Shown here: piece by piece, positions 46,089 through 61,000 of the stretch
Layout of the letters: every line of letters starts with the position of its first letter
Position numbering within the stretch: the stretch's first letter is position 1
Source: Sinotaia quadrata
Lineage: Eukaryota > Mollusca > Gastropoda > Architaenioglossa > Viviparidae
Direction of reading: 5' to 3'
NCBI GenBank assembly: GCA_028829895.1
Contig: CM054181.1
Coordinates: 67,199,259 to 67,263,258 of the forward strand
DNA length: 64,000 nt
The notes under the pieces: generated by a model
Told to the model about the DNA's origin: nothing
The model's database searches: none
The model's input: the letters and a program-made list of their open reading frames with translations, nothing else
Program-made: the position numbers and the translations under genes

Positions 46089-49000
46089 GTATGTGCAAAT
46101 TCCTTTTAATAAATGGTTTAATTTTTCTTGGTTCTTGGCATAGTTTGAGAATGCAAAACAAGCAAAAAACAAATCGCAGATTACGAAAGGAAGGAGTTCA
46201 TAGCGAGAAGAAAGCTCAGGAAAAGAGAGTTTAGAAGTATATGTATATATACAAATGCCCTGTTTATTGTCCACTGCACTACGGACTCTAGTCGCACCCC
46301 AAATCATATTAACAAATCTATATTTGATAAAATTTATCTATCAATTTATCATGTTCCTCTGAAACTGATATATTTTTGTTAGCAATGTTATATTCCTGAA
46401 TTGTTTAAGCAGGCAAAAGAACAACGTAAGTTGTTAAAATAACAGACCTATCAAAATCGGTTCTATGTATCTGTATTTAAATTTATTTAAAACGAATTAT
46501 TTGTATAATCTGTTTTTAGTTTGTTTTGTTTTTTTTTTAAATAAAGAAAAGACTTTCATAATAATGATAATTACAAATAAATGTTAAATGTAAAAAAGTA
46601 GTGAGAGAAAACATTACGATCAGAATGTTTAAGAAATTGCATACATTTTTAAAGCAGGCTTGGGGCAATATGTAATGTATACTGTATACTGTAATTAAGT
46701 GGCTTAGTAGCATTTTATTTTATTAAGATTTTACCATTTCCAGCAACATGTATGAATTTTGAAATAGATTTATCATTTATTTTTTATTTATTGCCCATAT
46801 TTATGTGAAGTTAATTTTTTATAAGTTATTACAAATATTAGTATCAAACATTAGTTCAGTAATAAAATAGAATTGACAAGAGTCCACACATCATAAAATG
46901 TAAAAGGAAACATTAGTTCAATAATAAAACAAAATTGACAAAGAATCTACATGAGTCCACATATAAAATGTGAAAGGAAACATTAGTTCAATAATAAAAC
47001 AAAATTGACAAAGAATCTACATGAGTCCACATATAAAATGTGAAAGGAAACATTAGTTCAGTAATAAAATAGAATTGATAAGAGTCCATCATATGATCAT
47101 AAGATGTTGGGTACATATGTGGTTGGACGTGGAACAAATTCTTCAAGTTCAACACATTTTGTGCTTATATATTGATTTTACCAGTTTTAAAAATTTGATG
47201 TGACTTAACAATTTGTATTACAAACTTTGTAAAGAAGTTATTATTGTACTGCATCCTGCTGCAATATCCTGTAGATTGCATTATTAAATATGCCTGTTAT
47301 TAGTTAATTACATTATTGAGTGTATCCAGTGATCTGCAAGCAATGCATCTGTAAATTTATATTTCTTAAGATTTAAGAACATACACATATATATGTGGGC
47401 GAGTGTAAAAGAGAAAGAGCTCTTTATATTCTTGAGAAATTAGCAACTATAAATTACTAAGTAGCAATATTTATTGCTATTGAAGACAGAACTGTGAAGG
47501 AAGTTAAGTTTTGATTGATTTTAATTCTAATTATCTGACCATAACTTTATATATATATATAACATTTTCATATTTAATATTAATACCATCAACTAAAACT
47601 TGTTTTATTGTTTGTGTAAAATTATTATGTCACTTTTACACAGGGTAATTTTCACAAATATAAAGTAATCAGAAATGAAACTTGAAAATATTTTAAAGAT
47701 TTTATTAAATGATAGCTTAGCATTAGCTAAAATAAATAATCTGAAATTGATTCACAGGTGAAATTGCTGTATTGGCATTAAAACATGCAGTGTCCAGCTT
47801 GCAGTATTGTGCTATCTTATCAGAAGAGGATGGGGAAGGTCTTGAGAGTGTTCAGATAAATGTGTGCTGGGTGGATGAAAAGTATGAGGTGTGTTTAAAT
47901 TTGCTTCTTTTATTGTTGTGCATATGTGTATATTAATCAGATATTATAATGAAAATAAGTAATCATTTTCTTCTTATACTACATTATTCATTACAGACTT
48001 TGTATGAAAATCTATATTTATCACTGCCACTTTGTTTCAAATTCACATTGTGCTGATACATATTAAACAAAAATGATTATTTTAAAAGTTGGGGTTTTGA
48101 AAAGTTTTTGTTTGTTGAATAAATGTATTTATTTCACATTTTTATTTCAGTTTCATTTTATGGCTATGATTTGTAATAAAAGATTTAAATAGTTCCATAA
48201 TAAAATACATTTTGTTTAAACTATTTTTCATGTTCATAGACTTCAGCTTTTACAACTATTGTATAATTATTTTTGTTGTCATTTAGTGTGTTGTTGGCAA
48301 TGATGATGGGATCTGGATGTCTCTGAAGTCAGCAAATATTGATGGACTCTTCAGTCATTTGGTGCCTGAACAAAACCAAAATGGGTAAGCAGCTTCTTTC
48401 TATATATATAATAAAATTGTATGGCTTTATATATAACCCTACCCTCAGACCAAACATGCATAAAAACCAGCCGTTTGTCGACCAACAACATTAGGCAGAC
48501 AAATATGTGGTCTGCCTAAGTCTTGTACTATTTATTTGTATGAATAAAACTTCATTTTGCCATTTTCTTTCTTTCTGTTATCTTTATTGTAGTTACCTTT
48601 TAGTTTGACAATGACATATTTCATATTTCAGTGTTTTTCCTGTGAATTCAAGTGTGGTTTTGAAGGTTGTATATATACACTGAGGTCCACCTAATGTTAG
48701 TTTTTAAAGAATTGTCTACCTAAAGTTGGAAGTAGGGTTTTATATCTATATATTAAATAATAATAAAATTGTCATGGCTTTATATATATATATATATAAT
48801 AATAAAATTGTTATGGCTTTCTCTCTCTCTCTCTATATATATATATAATAAAATTGTTATGGCTTTATCTCTCTCTATATATATAATAAAATTGTTATGG
48901 CTTTATCTCTCTCTATATATATAATAAAATTGTTATGGCTTTCTCTCTCTTTATATATATATATAATAAAATTGTTATGGCTTTATCTCTCTCTCTATAT

Positions 49001-52000
49001 ATAATAAAATTGTTATGGCTTTATCTCTCTCTCTCTATATATATATATATAATAAAATTGTTATGGCTTTCTATCTCTCTCTCTATATATAATAAAATTA
49101 TTATGGTTATGGTTTATGTGGACTTAAGTAAAAAAGTACTGGAAAGATTTTCATTAGAATGTTTTTGTTGAATATCTTAGTGCCCTAGAATCAAGATAGG
49201 CTATTTAATATCACACTATTCCACAAGGGAGCTCACCAGTAGCCCTAAAACTAAAAAAATTTTCCATTAAAAGTAAAGTGCATGCACACATTCTTGATTC
49301 TTTGGCTAACACATTGCTGCCACTTCTGTGACCTCTGTACATAGCGGATGATTTGTATTTCAATCAGATTGCATACCATATAAATTTTGGATTTTGATGG
49401 ATTCATTACTCTGTGTAGTTAGCTCTTATTTTTCAGTACCTCCCTAAAGAGATCAAACCTTAATTTAGTCCGAGCGAATGCCAAAAGATCTGGACTTTTG
49501 TGTCTCATAGAGAGAGGACCAGAGAGAAAGGCAGTCTGCTTTGAGAGCCGTTGAAAATGACGCGATTAGTCTCCGACAGATTTCGACATCAGTCAGTTGC
49601 TAGAGCAACTGAAAGTGATTTAATATCTAAGGAGCCAGAAATAAATGAACATGACTTCAAGATCTAGAACAATTATATATATATAACTATAAGATCTAGT
49701 GTAATTTTTTAATGTATGTCTATAGCTATATAAGATCTTGAGCAATTTATATTATATATATAAGATCTAGAGCAATTCTCTCTCTATATATATAAGCTAT
49801 AGAGCAATTTTATATATATATATATATAAGATCTAGAGTAATTTTTTTATATATATGTAATATCTAGAGCATTTTTTATATATATGTAAGATCTAGAGCA
49901 ATTATAAATATTAGCTTTCTCAATTATTTCAGTACATGATGGCAGAGAGTATATTAATTCACAAGCTGGATGATTAATAGTTCTAAGATCAAATGAAATA
50001 TATATTTTGTTATAACAATATTTTTAGTGTGAAACATACTGATGGTCTCTTCTGTTGTGCTCCAAAGACTCACAATACTGTATAAAAGAAGCTCTTAAAT
50101 CAAATTAACAAAATTTGTAGTTACTGGTCTATAATACGCTGACATACATGAAAGTGAAGCCATGGGCAAAAGCTAATTTAAAAATAAAATTAGACACTGT
50201 GTGTATGTAATTTTGGTTTTCTGAACATAATGTCGCCAGATTATATACCATATTTATTTATTTGAGTACAGGATTGGACCAGATAGAAAAGCAACTAGCA
50301 GACTCCACTTATCTGAGTATATCCATGCAATTGCTGACAAATTGCCATACACAGGTAGAGATAATTTTTTATTGTTATTTTCTCCAGATTTTTATTTATT
50401 TTTTGTTTTTGTTTGGTTTATTGTGTGTGCATTTGTGCATTTTTCCTAAATGCAGATTTTAATATTGATTTTAAAATAGCTGAAGGAGAAAAATTTGGTA
50501 CAGATGTAATTTATGTTGGCACCTGTTAAAACACATCTAATAAATAAGCAAACAGTATATATGGACATACAGAAAAACTTTTTAAAACTGACCTATAAGG
50601 GAGTTAACCATAACTGGATGAGTGAGGGGAAAGAGAGAGTAAACATACATGGTTATGAGAAATATTGAGACAACAAAAGCTATATTTGGATTTATGAAAA
50701 ATTTTTGGATGACATGGATTACTGTTATCTATTCTAAAGGACCCTACTTTTGCAGTACATGCAATTGTAAATTTTTATTTTAAATACTGAAATACATTTA
50801 CAGTGTGTATTGCTTATTTGATTGATAGATTGCTCATAAGATTGATTGGTTAAAAATCATTTGGTCATTTCAGGAATTGAATAATTAAGCAGCAAATGGA
50901 TAAAGCTTCACTGTACACAGAATCTGTTTTTTTCTTAAATAAGTCATTGTATTTGTTGCAACAAACTATTTCATTTTTCTTTAAATAGGTTATGGTCTCT
51001 TGGTTTTGATTGCATCTGAACATTTGATTGGGTCTGTTTAAAATGTGCAGTATTGTATGAGCAAATATGATTGAGTGCTGATAAAAGTGCAATCACCCAA
51101 TATTAAATGCAAAATAAAAATGATTTAATATGTTAATGATTTATACTTAGATGTCAAATCTTTTTTTCTAATCCTGTTTTGTCCTGCTCTTTCTCTTACT
51201 GTGCTCAGCTAAGCAAAGTTGTACTTGGTTAGTTTCACCATATTTTCTCTGTAGTTTTGCAGTTAACAGCAGTATGTTTTCACAGTAGAAATTTTCTGCA
51301 ATTAGTGAAGAAAACACAAAATTCTGGAAAGGTAGTAAGATTGTATGATTGGTGCTTGACTGCTGTGAATTTGTGATTGAATTTTCAAATGCGTACCACA
51401 TCTAAAAGAATAAAGAAAGGTTGTCAAGCTTCCCTGCCTATTCTAAGACTTTAAGTTCCTATTTGGTAATTGTTGGTAATTGTAAGTAAATTTTATATGA
51501 GCAAGATTTGTAACTGTTTATCATTATCAAGAATTGTTTATAATTAGAACTAAAGTTTTGAGTATGAGTAAAAATGTATTTTTGTGAGACTGAGATGCTG
51601 CCCCATTCATACATACTTATTTAACCTGTCTTGTATTATTAAATTGTTGAAAATGAATTTGACCAATACACAGTTTTTTTTAAAGTGTTATTCCCGTTAT
51701 TGGATGAGGTTTTAATATTTAAAAACAAATTAATACCTCATATGCACACACATATATTCACACACACACAAACGCAATCTTACATTCATTATTAAAGTAC
51801 ATGCTGGCATGTTATCTTTTAAAGCAAAAAAATGACAGGTCAAATTTCATCAGCACAGAAAATGTTTTCTTTGAGTAGTGAAAAGTATGGAGAGTATGAT
51901 TTAATACTTTGAGTATTAGAAAGTATGGAGAGTATGAACTATGATTTAATACTTTGAGTAGTGGAAAGTATGGAGAGTATGATTTAATACTTTGAGTAGT

Positions 52001-55000
52001 GGAAAGTATGGAGAGTATGATTTAATACTTTGAGTAGTGGAAATTATAGAGAGTATGATTTAATACTTTGAGTAGTGGAAAGTATGGAGAGTATGGTTTA
52101 ATAGTGAAATTTGTGGCATTTGATAGATAGGAGCTGGGAATAAAGTTGTCAGTATCATAGGCATGAATTTAAATCAGGAATTTCAGGATAAATTCATGCC
52201 TATGACACTGACAACTTTATTCCCAGGAATTTCAGGATTTCCAATATATCACTACTTATTTCACTCACAGCATCATATGTATAAAAAAAAGCACACATTG
52301 ATGAAGAAATAATTAAATATTAGGAGCATCTTTTCTCTCAAACAAACCATAACTGAAATCAAATGACCTAAATGTTTTTATTCACAGGAATCAAACAGTG
52401 TCTTCTTAAAATTTTGTAAAGTAAATATTTTTTTTTTTATCTACATGTACATTTTAAATAATTATATAAAAGATTTAATGCCAGAATATGAGTTAGTTGT
52501 TGGCAGTTGTTACACTTATTATATAAGTCTAATATTACGAGTTATATATTTTGCTGAATTTTCAGTTGGTAGAATTTCTTTTTTGAATGGCACGCAGGTA
52601 GGCACAATTGTTAAAGACCATTTGAATATTCAGAATGATTATATATCTTTTATTCCATAAGTATTAATGCAAATTAATTCCATTTCTCACTCATTAGGAT
52701 TCATTTTGGATGTTGTTTTGGTGGAGCCAAGTCTCAGTAAACAAAGGTAAAATATGTACAAAGTTTATAACTTCCGTTTTATGTTCATTTTTATTTTTAC
52801 TTTTCTGTAGTCCTGTTTGTTTTTTTTATTAATGGCTACATTCTTTTTCTTGTTGGACCATTGTTGCATTTTAGTTTTGTGCTTTTGACAGTATGTTATA
52901 GACTGGTTAAAAATGTTTTTGTTTCATGCAATTCACATTTTATTGCAGTTTCGGGCATCATGAAGTATTGTCATGCTTTAGATTGTTAGACATTGGGAAA
53001 ATTTGTACAGAATAGTTTTGTAATTGGCATAGCAACAAACCTGCAATGAATGTCGGACGCAGACAAGGAGGAGGACAACTTCATGAACTGGGCATGGTTG
53101 TTCAAAAGACAAAAAGGAGTACACAATGCTTATATCAAAGCGGCCAACATGAATATCAGTAGCTTCTTAGAATAATGACTTGAAATTCACGATAGTATAG
53201 TTACAGTGGCTCTCACCCAGTATGGTGACATAAGGGGGCTTGAAGTTCATCCACTATGGTAACAAATGGTAGCTTGAAGTTCACCCACTATGTGGACAAA
53301 AGGCAGCTTTAAGTTTATGCACTGTGGTGACAAATAGTGGCTTGAAGTTCACCAACTGTGGTGACAAATGGCAGCTTGAAGTTCACTCACTATGGTGACA
53401 AATGGCAGCTTGAAGTTTACTCAGTGTGGTGATAAATGGTGGCTTGAAGTTCACCCACCATGGTGACAACTGGCAGCTTGAAGTTCACCCATTATGGTGA
53501 CAAATGGCAGCTTGAAGTTCACCCACTATGGTGACAATGGCAGTTCACCCAATATGGCAGACATAAAGATAGTTGAGGAATATTAAACCTTCCTGTGTTT
53601 AGGTAAATAGCAAATGCTTCCTTGCTCTTGATAGCAGCATGCTATCAAATATGGTCAACCCTGGTCACTTGTTATACTATAGGACTGTGTGTCCTATCTC
53701 AACACATTTTAAGATGAACTTAAAATTATAGCCTCTGGCATCTATCTTCTTAATGTTGAAGAAATAAATAAGTGCTTTAAATGTAAGCACAGCAAAGAAA
53801 ACTTAAGGTTTTTCTATAATATAATTTAGATAATTGCTTTTTGGGTTCAATTTCTAGCAAAATCACTTCTGTTCAACATGACAGAATATAGCAAAGTGTG
53901 CCTTCTGTTCAACCGAATGCACAAAATTGATGTGAGCTTTTATGCTTTGCACAATTCTGCTTGTTTTCACTATTCTTTGCTAAAACTTTGGTTAAGTAGG
54001 GAAAATGTGAAGTAAAATTAACTCACTAGATAATTTTAGGGGTTTTCTTCTATTACTGCTAACACTAGTTTGGTGTCATTGCACAGAAGAGCTGTAATAC
54101 AGAACTCTGATTATTACCAACTGTTCAAGTTTTCAAGGACACATTGATTGCTACCTGTATCGTCACTTTCAGGTTGTTTGGTGGTGTGTTGGCAGAGAGA
54201 GAGTGAAGGAATTTCTTTTTTGTTACTCCCCCATGAAACTTTGGTCTATAGGCAACCATGAACTGAGTGCAGAGGCTCCAACTGCAATTAACAGACTACT
54301 AGGGTAATGGCATTGCAAACTGAGGGGGGGGGGGGCTCGATCCTACCCAAATGAAAGCAACTATTGCAGATTGATTAGATTCTTAGGTAATCTCCCCCTT
54401 TACCCAATAATGTTTTAGTGCAAACTCCCTCCCCTTTCACTGGAACTAGTGTGGACAGAAATATGAATCAATTGTTTAAAAGCAAGCATTCTGGTGTACA
54501 CAGCAAGTTTTTTTTTCTCTTGTGTTTTTGTTTGTATGTATCTGGCACAAAAAGATTAAAAAGCTCTATTATCTGATTTTTCTTATTTGTATTCTCCTAT
54601 GGTGTTTGGTTGTATATTGGAAAAGTAAATTTTTCTATGTAAAAGAAGTTTTCTTTGAATGTTTACAAGACATATATACACAAGCCTTTCTGTCTGCTTT
54701 ATTCACAACGGATAAACTTTGCTCAGGGAAAGTGCAGTCTGCTGGGTAAGTGCTTTAAGATTTGTCTCCCTTGGGTCACAATTTTATTATCCTTATCTCG
54801 GGTGGTGGGCTCTTAGCTCCTTTAGCTTTTATGGAATCTGATCTGGGGATATCTTCTAGAGTGTGCTTGTCTGTTTAGTATTCATGAAAACTTGTTTTAC
54901 TTTTAAAATTCTTTTTCTTATAATTTAGAAATAATTCTGTAAAAGATGTTTAATTGAACTTTGCTCAGCTATTTCTGTTCTGTCACTTATCCATGTTTTT

Positions 55001-58000
55001 TCCCGCTGTCATTACATTGATATAAAAATACATAAAACCAGGCATATTTTATAAAAATAAAATAAAAAGTTCTTTACTCACAGGATAAACCAAGCCTGTC
55101 AAACACTTAAGTACCTTCTTTACTTTAACAGCTGCGGAACACTGGGTGCATTGATGAGATTACATGAATGGCATAGTGCCAAAGTGATTGTTTTGTCAAC
55201 TCACAGACAGGAAGATGATGTTGATATGCTGCAGCTGCTGGCTTCAGTTTTGAGTGCCAGTGTACAGGACACTGATCATCGCATTCAGTTCTCTCGTTCT
55301 GTATGGCGTGGCATCTTGACTTATGGGGTGAGCTCTTGCAATAGCAATACAGTGGGAACTCAGACAGATATACTTCAATTCCCTCTTTTTGAAAGCTTTG
55401 TTTATTATTATCATCATTACCTTTTGAAAAATGTATTGAAAATAATATCATAGTATATTTTATTGGACAATAGGGTTATATTTGTCTCCTCCCCCATTTT
55501 TTTCTTAGTCTGAAAGAGGGTTTGTATTGCCTGGATTATCATTGGAATGTACATATTTGTCTCCTCTCCCTTTTTTATTTATAGTCTGAAAGAGGGTTTG
55601 TATTGCCTGGATTATCATTGGAATGTATATACCGCAAGAGACTTGGTGAAAAGTTAAACTCACTGCACTTCTGGAGAAAGAAAGCTGTGAAGGTAAAAAT
55701 CATTTTACTGAATCACACTTTAAAATTGAATCATGGTGCAGCAGCATATTGTAAAGTAATGGATTTGCTGTCTTATTTTTAATCAGTTGTTTAATTGTGC
55801 TATAAATTATGATGTTAATTTCATTTGCTGCACTGTTACCTCTGTGTGGTTCTTCTCTTATTGAAAGTTTACTTTTTGTATATGTTACTTCTGTTGTTTA
55901 TTTCATTGTATATGTTACTTCTGTTTTATTTTTTTTGTATATAATGTTACTTATGTTGTTTATATTGTTGTATATGTTACTTCTGTTGTTTTATTTAGGT
56001 GTATATAATGTTACTGTTTGTGCATTATTATGTCTGTTTGGTCATTGTCTTATCTAATGTTTTCTTCTGTTGTTTATTTTATTGTACATTACTTTGCACA
56101 GTTTATTTATACGTTATCTTGTCTGGTTATTGTCTTATTTAATATTTATTTCTGTTTTATTTTGTCATTAGTTCATATCTGTTTGATTGCTGTTTTATCT
56201 AATGTTTAATTATATATTTTACAGTCATTTCTGTTTACTGTTTTATATAGTGTTTAGTTACATAGTTTATTTTGTTATAAAGTCATATCTGTTTGATTAC
56301 TGTTTTGTTTGAGGTTTAGTTATGTATTTTATTTTGTTATAAATTCAAATGTATTTGATAACTATCTTATCTAATGCTTGGTCTGGGTTGTTATAGCATG
56401 AAGAACAGCCGACTTCCTCAGAGCTTGTTCTTGGACACAGAATGGAATTGATTGCTTTGTTGCAACTGGATACTGTGCCGCTGTACCTTTTGGACAACTT
56501 TACTTTATACCTGTATCCTCATTTTCATTTTTGTTCCTTTGTACTTCATTGTCGTTGTAATTGGACACTGTGCTGCTGTATATATTTGACAATTTTACTC
56601 AAGACCTGTAACCTCATCGACATTTTTGTACCTTTGCACTTCATTGTCGTTGTAATTGGACACTGTGCTGCTGTATATTTTTGACAACTTACTCAAAGAC
56701 CTGTAACCTCATCGATATTTTTGTTCCTTTGTACTTGTCATTGTAATTGGACACTGCTGCTGTATCTTTTTGACAACTTTACTTTAGACCTGTAACCTCA
56801 TCGATACTTTTGTTAATTTGTACTTGTCATTGTTGATTTTGGACACTGTGCTACTGCTTCTTTTTGACAACTTTACACAAGACCTGTATTATCATAGATG
56901 CTTTTTGTTCTTTTGCACTTCATTGTCATTTTTATTCATTCTTTTTTCAAAATTTAAATAAGATCTCATTTTGATTGACTCAGAATATTTCACTTGTATC
57001 CAAAGTATTTTCATGATTAGATGCTGGAACAAACTAGAGAGAACTCTAAATATAATACTGAGGGAATCAGAATTCTTGATCAGTTGTAAAGAATTTTATA
57101 GAAATTTTATTTTTTAAAAGTTTATTTGTTTATTCATTTTACATGTCTTTTTCTGTTTTTCTTTTAAAAATAATTCTCCCAAATTTTGGCATCAATGTTA
57201 TTCTGTTGGAAACAAATTTTGTTCCTGTCAGTAGTGGCTAGTTGAATTTTATTGTAATCTGGATTGTTTCTTTAAACTGTTGTTTAGAAAAAAGATTTAT
57301 TTAAAAACAGTTTGTTCACTGATACTCTTCTCTATCCCCAGTAAAGTTGGTTGCACACTTATGGCTAGTCATCCACCACAAAGTAAGATTACTGTAGCAG
57401 CTAGTTGAATTTGTGATCATGTTATATGCTGTACCTAGTGTCTGCAAGAGTACTTTAAAAAAATATATATAAAGTAAAAAAATAGTGTCTTTAATAATAT
57501 TAATGTTTTGACTCACTTATGTCCTTTCTCAAGTAATGGTTTACTTAGCTGCCTCAAGCAGTCAACAGCCCATTGTAGGTTGTCACTTACACAAGCATAT
57601 TAGAAGTGTCTAGTTGAATTTGATGATAATGTTATTAACTATAAAGAGTATTTAAATCCTTCATGGCCCAACCCATCAAAAAAATATATGAATTTGATCA
57701 ATTAGATAAATATCACTTTTATTGGAGAGACATTACTTTGCCAAACTTAGTAAATATTCTGGTTTTGTATTGAGGGTGTAAAAGCTTTGAGATGGAATAA
57801 AAAATGACAGCAGAAATGGATTTAAATTGAGTCTTAAGAAGATACATCTACTAATGGTTGTTCTCAGTCCATCACTGAACAGTCTGCTTCATTCAAGAAG
57901 TTATTGAAGCAGTTTAAAAAATAATTGTATTAAGATTTCTGAGATTGATTTTTTTTTTTAAAACATAAAATCCTGATGCTGTGTGGTTAATTTCATGTCG

Positions 58001-61000
58001 TACATTGACATCATTTCTTGTGTTACATCATCATGTGGCCCAGAACTCTTGAACATCTTTTCAACACTACTTATTCTGGGGTCTAGTATGCAAGTTCATT
58101 TGTTTAAATTAGATTGTTTTTTTTAAAAAAAATTTAAATCAGCCTGACTTTTCACTTTTATTCTTTTGTCTGAAGTTGACTTTAATTTTCCTTAGCTTTA
58201 GACACTTGGCACCTGACTCAAGATCATCTGTACTGACTGAGTCAATCTCAGAATCTGTAAGTATTTAATAAATTGAAGGCTGCATTAATTTTTTTTTAAA
58301 ATATAAAATAATTTTTGATTTATCATGCTAAAAGGCAGTTTTAATCATGTTATATTATAAGTATATAAAAATAGCATTTTTTAATAAAAATATCTGCCTG
58401 TAATGCAGAATAAATGTACCATACATGTTGCTTGACCAGAAATTTATTAGCTCTCTTATAGCACTTGAACAAAAATTGCACTTAAGCAGACTGACATTCA
58501 AAAATGTTAGGGTTATTACATTTTTTTTTTTAATCTGGATAAATAATGAAAAAACTCATACCTTTTCCAGACCTGGAATAAGTGTGAAAAATATGGAGTG
58601 TTAATTTACAATTTGCCCCAGTTGAAGTTACTTGTCTCTGGAGGTATTTATTGATCTGCCTTTGCAATGAATAAGACATTTAAATGGTTTACTAAACAGA
58701 TGTATACAGTTTGAGATTAATAATGTGCTGTTTAAGAATGCACATAATAGTGTGCCCTCCTAAACTTTGGCACTCTGAGCTACAAAGGTACATATATATA
58801 CTCAAAACAATTATTTGGATTGCTGCATTAAAAAATATATGTTTTATATATATTTTACTCTTGTAGATGGCTTTCATTTAAAATCTTTATTTATATGACT
58901 CTCATTAATTGTAATAGAATATGCCTTGCATCATGTGTATAAGACTGAAAGGTACATTGCACTGTACTTTTTGCATTCTCTGAAGTATAAGTAATGCCAT
59001 GTATTTAGTTGATTATCTTTACATGTCAGATGTAATTATTCTTGTAACAAGAGGATAATGAGAGGATAGCCAGTCATCAGCAAAGGGGATAAGATAGGTC
59101 AAGTGGTAATTCGGGTTCAGTTTCACATTGCTATTACAAGTTGCAGTAAATGTGATAATTTATTTTCAATATATAATAATAAATATAATTTAGACTGTAC
59201 ATGTTTTCTTTACTGACTCATTGGGTTGATGAATTAAATCAGTCTATCATTGTATTAATCACTGTATTCATTTTCGCTTTTTGTAAAGAAAACTAAACAT
59301 TGATTTATGTGATAAAGGCTGTATGGTGGTCTGACTTTTGTTTTATAGTTGGAAAGAAACTTCTCATGCACGATCACCTTATTAGTTTATTTGATTAATA
59401 ATTATTTTATCCAAAGAAATTAAATGTACAATTTTGTATATAAAATTACTTGCATGCAGCTTTATTGTCCAATAAGCCCTTCAGTGTCATGGATGTATCC
59501 ATGATTATCCATTAACTAAATTGTTATAGTTAGAAGGGGGGGGGGGGATTTGTCATAATCAAGGGAAGCAACTTTACTGAACTGGTTGGAAATGTCATTT
59601 TTCAGTTTATTCCCCTTTTATTCTTTTATGGTTGTCACTACTGATAAAAAATTACTGACAAATCTTTGGTAAAGGTGTTAAAACTATTTTTAAAAACCTG
59701 GCACTGAGCACTACTGGGGTTAACAAACTGATATGAAAAGGAGAAAGCTTCATTGATGAGGTTGCTTGTCAGTTTCATTAGTTAGTCTCACAGACTATCA
59801 ACGATTATTAATTTAAATGATAGATCAACAATTTAAATTTAAAATATATAACTAAAATAAAGCTTTGAAAATTGAATTACCATCTTGTTACAAATTTTCC
59901 TCAACATGAAAAAAATTTTCATTTTAAAGTAAACAATATAAATATGGAAATGACTGTGTGTGTGTGAGAATTTGACTGTGTAATATGTTCAGTCTTAATT
60001 TAACATTACACCTTTAATTTCATACAGTGATTGTGTGTTGTGAGAACTTTCAGTGTAAAATATTGTTTTATTTATGCATGACAGTATTTCTATTTTAATA
60101 AATTGAAAAGATTTTTCCATTTAAAATTAGTATATAATGAGTGGTCATGTCTCTCTTGTGAATAAAAGTCCTATTTGATAGTAAATACAAAGTAAATTGA
60201 CTTGGAATTATTACTTTTAATATAATACAAACACAGATTTAGAGAACTACTTAAAACTGTTATAAAAAATTTTCTTTGCCTGTATTTTGTTTATTATATA
60301 TTTTAAAAATACTCTAATAATATTTATACAACTTGCTTCCAGGAAGTTTATCTGGTGCGTTTACCATTGTATGAGAGGAGCAACTTGCCAACAGCAGCAG
60401 AACAGGGACTCTCCACTGCTATGTGGAAAGAAAACATTTCTGTCACTGGCAAACTTACTCATGGTAAGGATAATAGTGTCAATTTATGTCACTAACAAAC
60501 TTACTCATAGTAAAGATAATTGTGTCAATTTCTGTCACTAACAAACTTACACATGGTAAGGATAACAGTGACTATTTCTGGCAAACTTATTCGTGATAAG
60601 GTAATAGCATCCAAACTACTCTTGGTTAGGATAATGTCTCTGGCAAACTTACTCATGGTTCAGACAGTGTCTCTGGCAAACTTGTAAGAGTAGTAAACAA
60701 TTGGTGAACTGTCCATTTCGCTCACTGGAAGTTTTATGTAAGGTAAGGAACATGGTAGTTTTTATATTATTTATCTCTGCCTCTGCCAGACCTATATATA
60801 AAGAGGATAAAGCTTGTAAAGTGTTCATTAATGTCACTGATAAATTTAAGTAATATTTGGTGTGACTTGTAAAGTGGCTTTCTTTTTTCCTCCCTGCAAG
60901 CCTACACAAGGCTTGTAAAGAATCACATCTATCACTGGTATTCAAACAGAAGGTAGGGAATGGCTTGTAAAATATCTATTTCTGTTCACTGTCAGCTTAA

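Noticed and set aside
50262..50462. 66-codon plus-strand frame beginning MSTGLDQIEKQ
   Set aside because: It overlaps MTBP exon 4 in a different frame; the true frame matches MTBP and both splice phases.
54522..54749. Possible MTBP exon ending GTGCAGTCTGCTGG|GTAAGT with an open upstream frame
   Set aside because: Exons 5 and 6 join in phase without it, and in the frame required after exon 5 it contains a stop codon almost at once.
55509..55560. Extra MTBP exon
   Set aside because: It is a tandem duplicate of the exon 7 start without its own donor, and reads into TGA; treated as a duplication.
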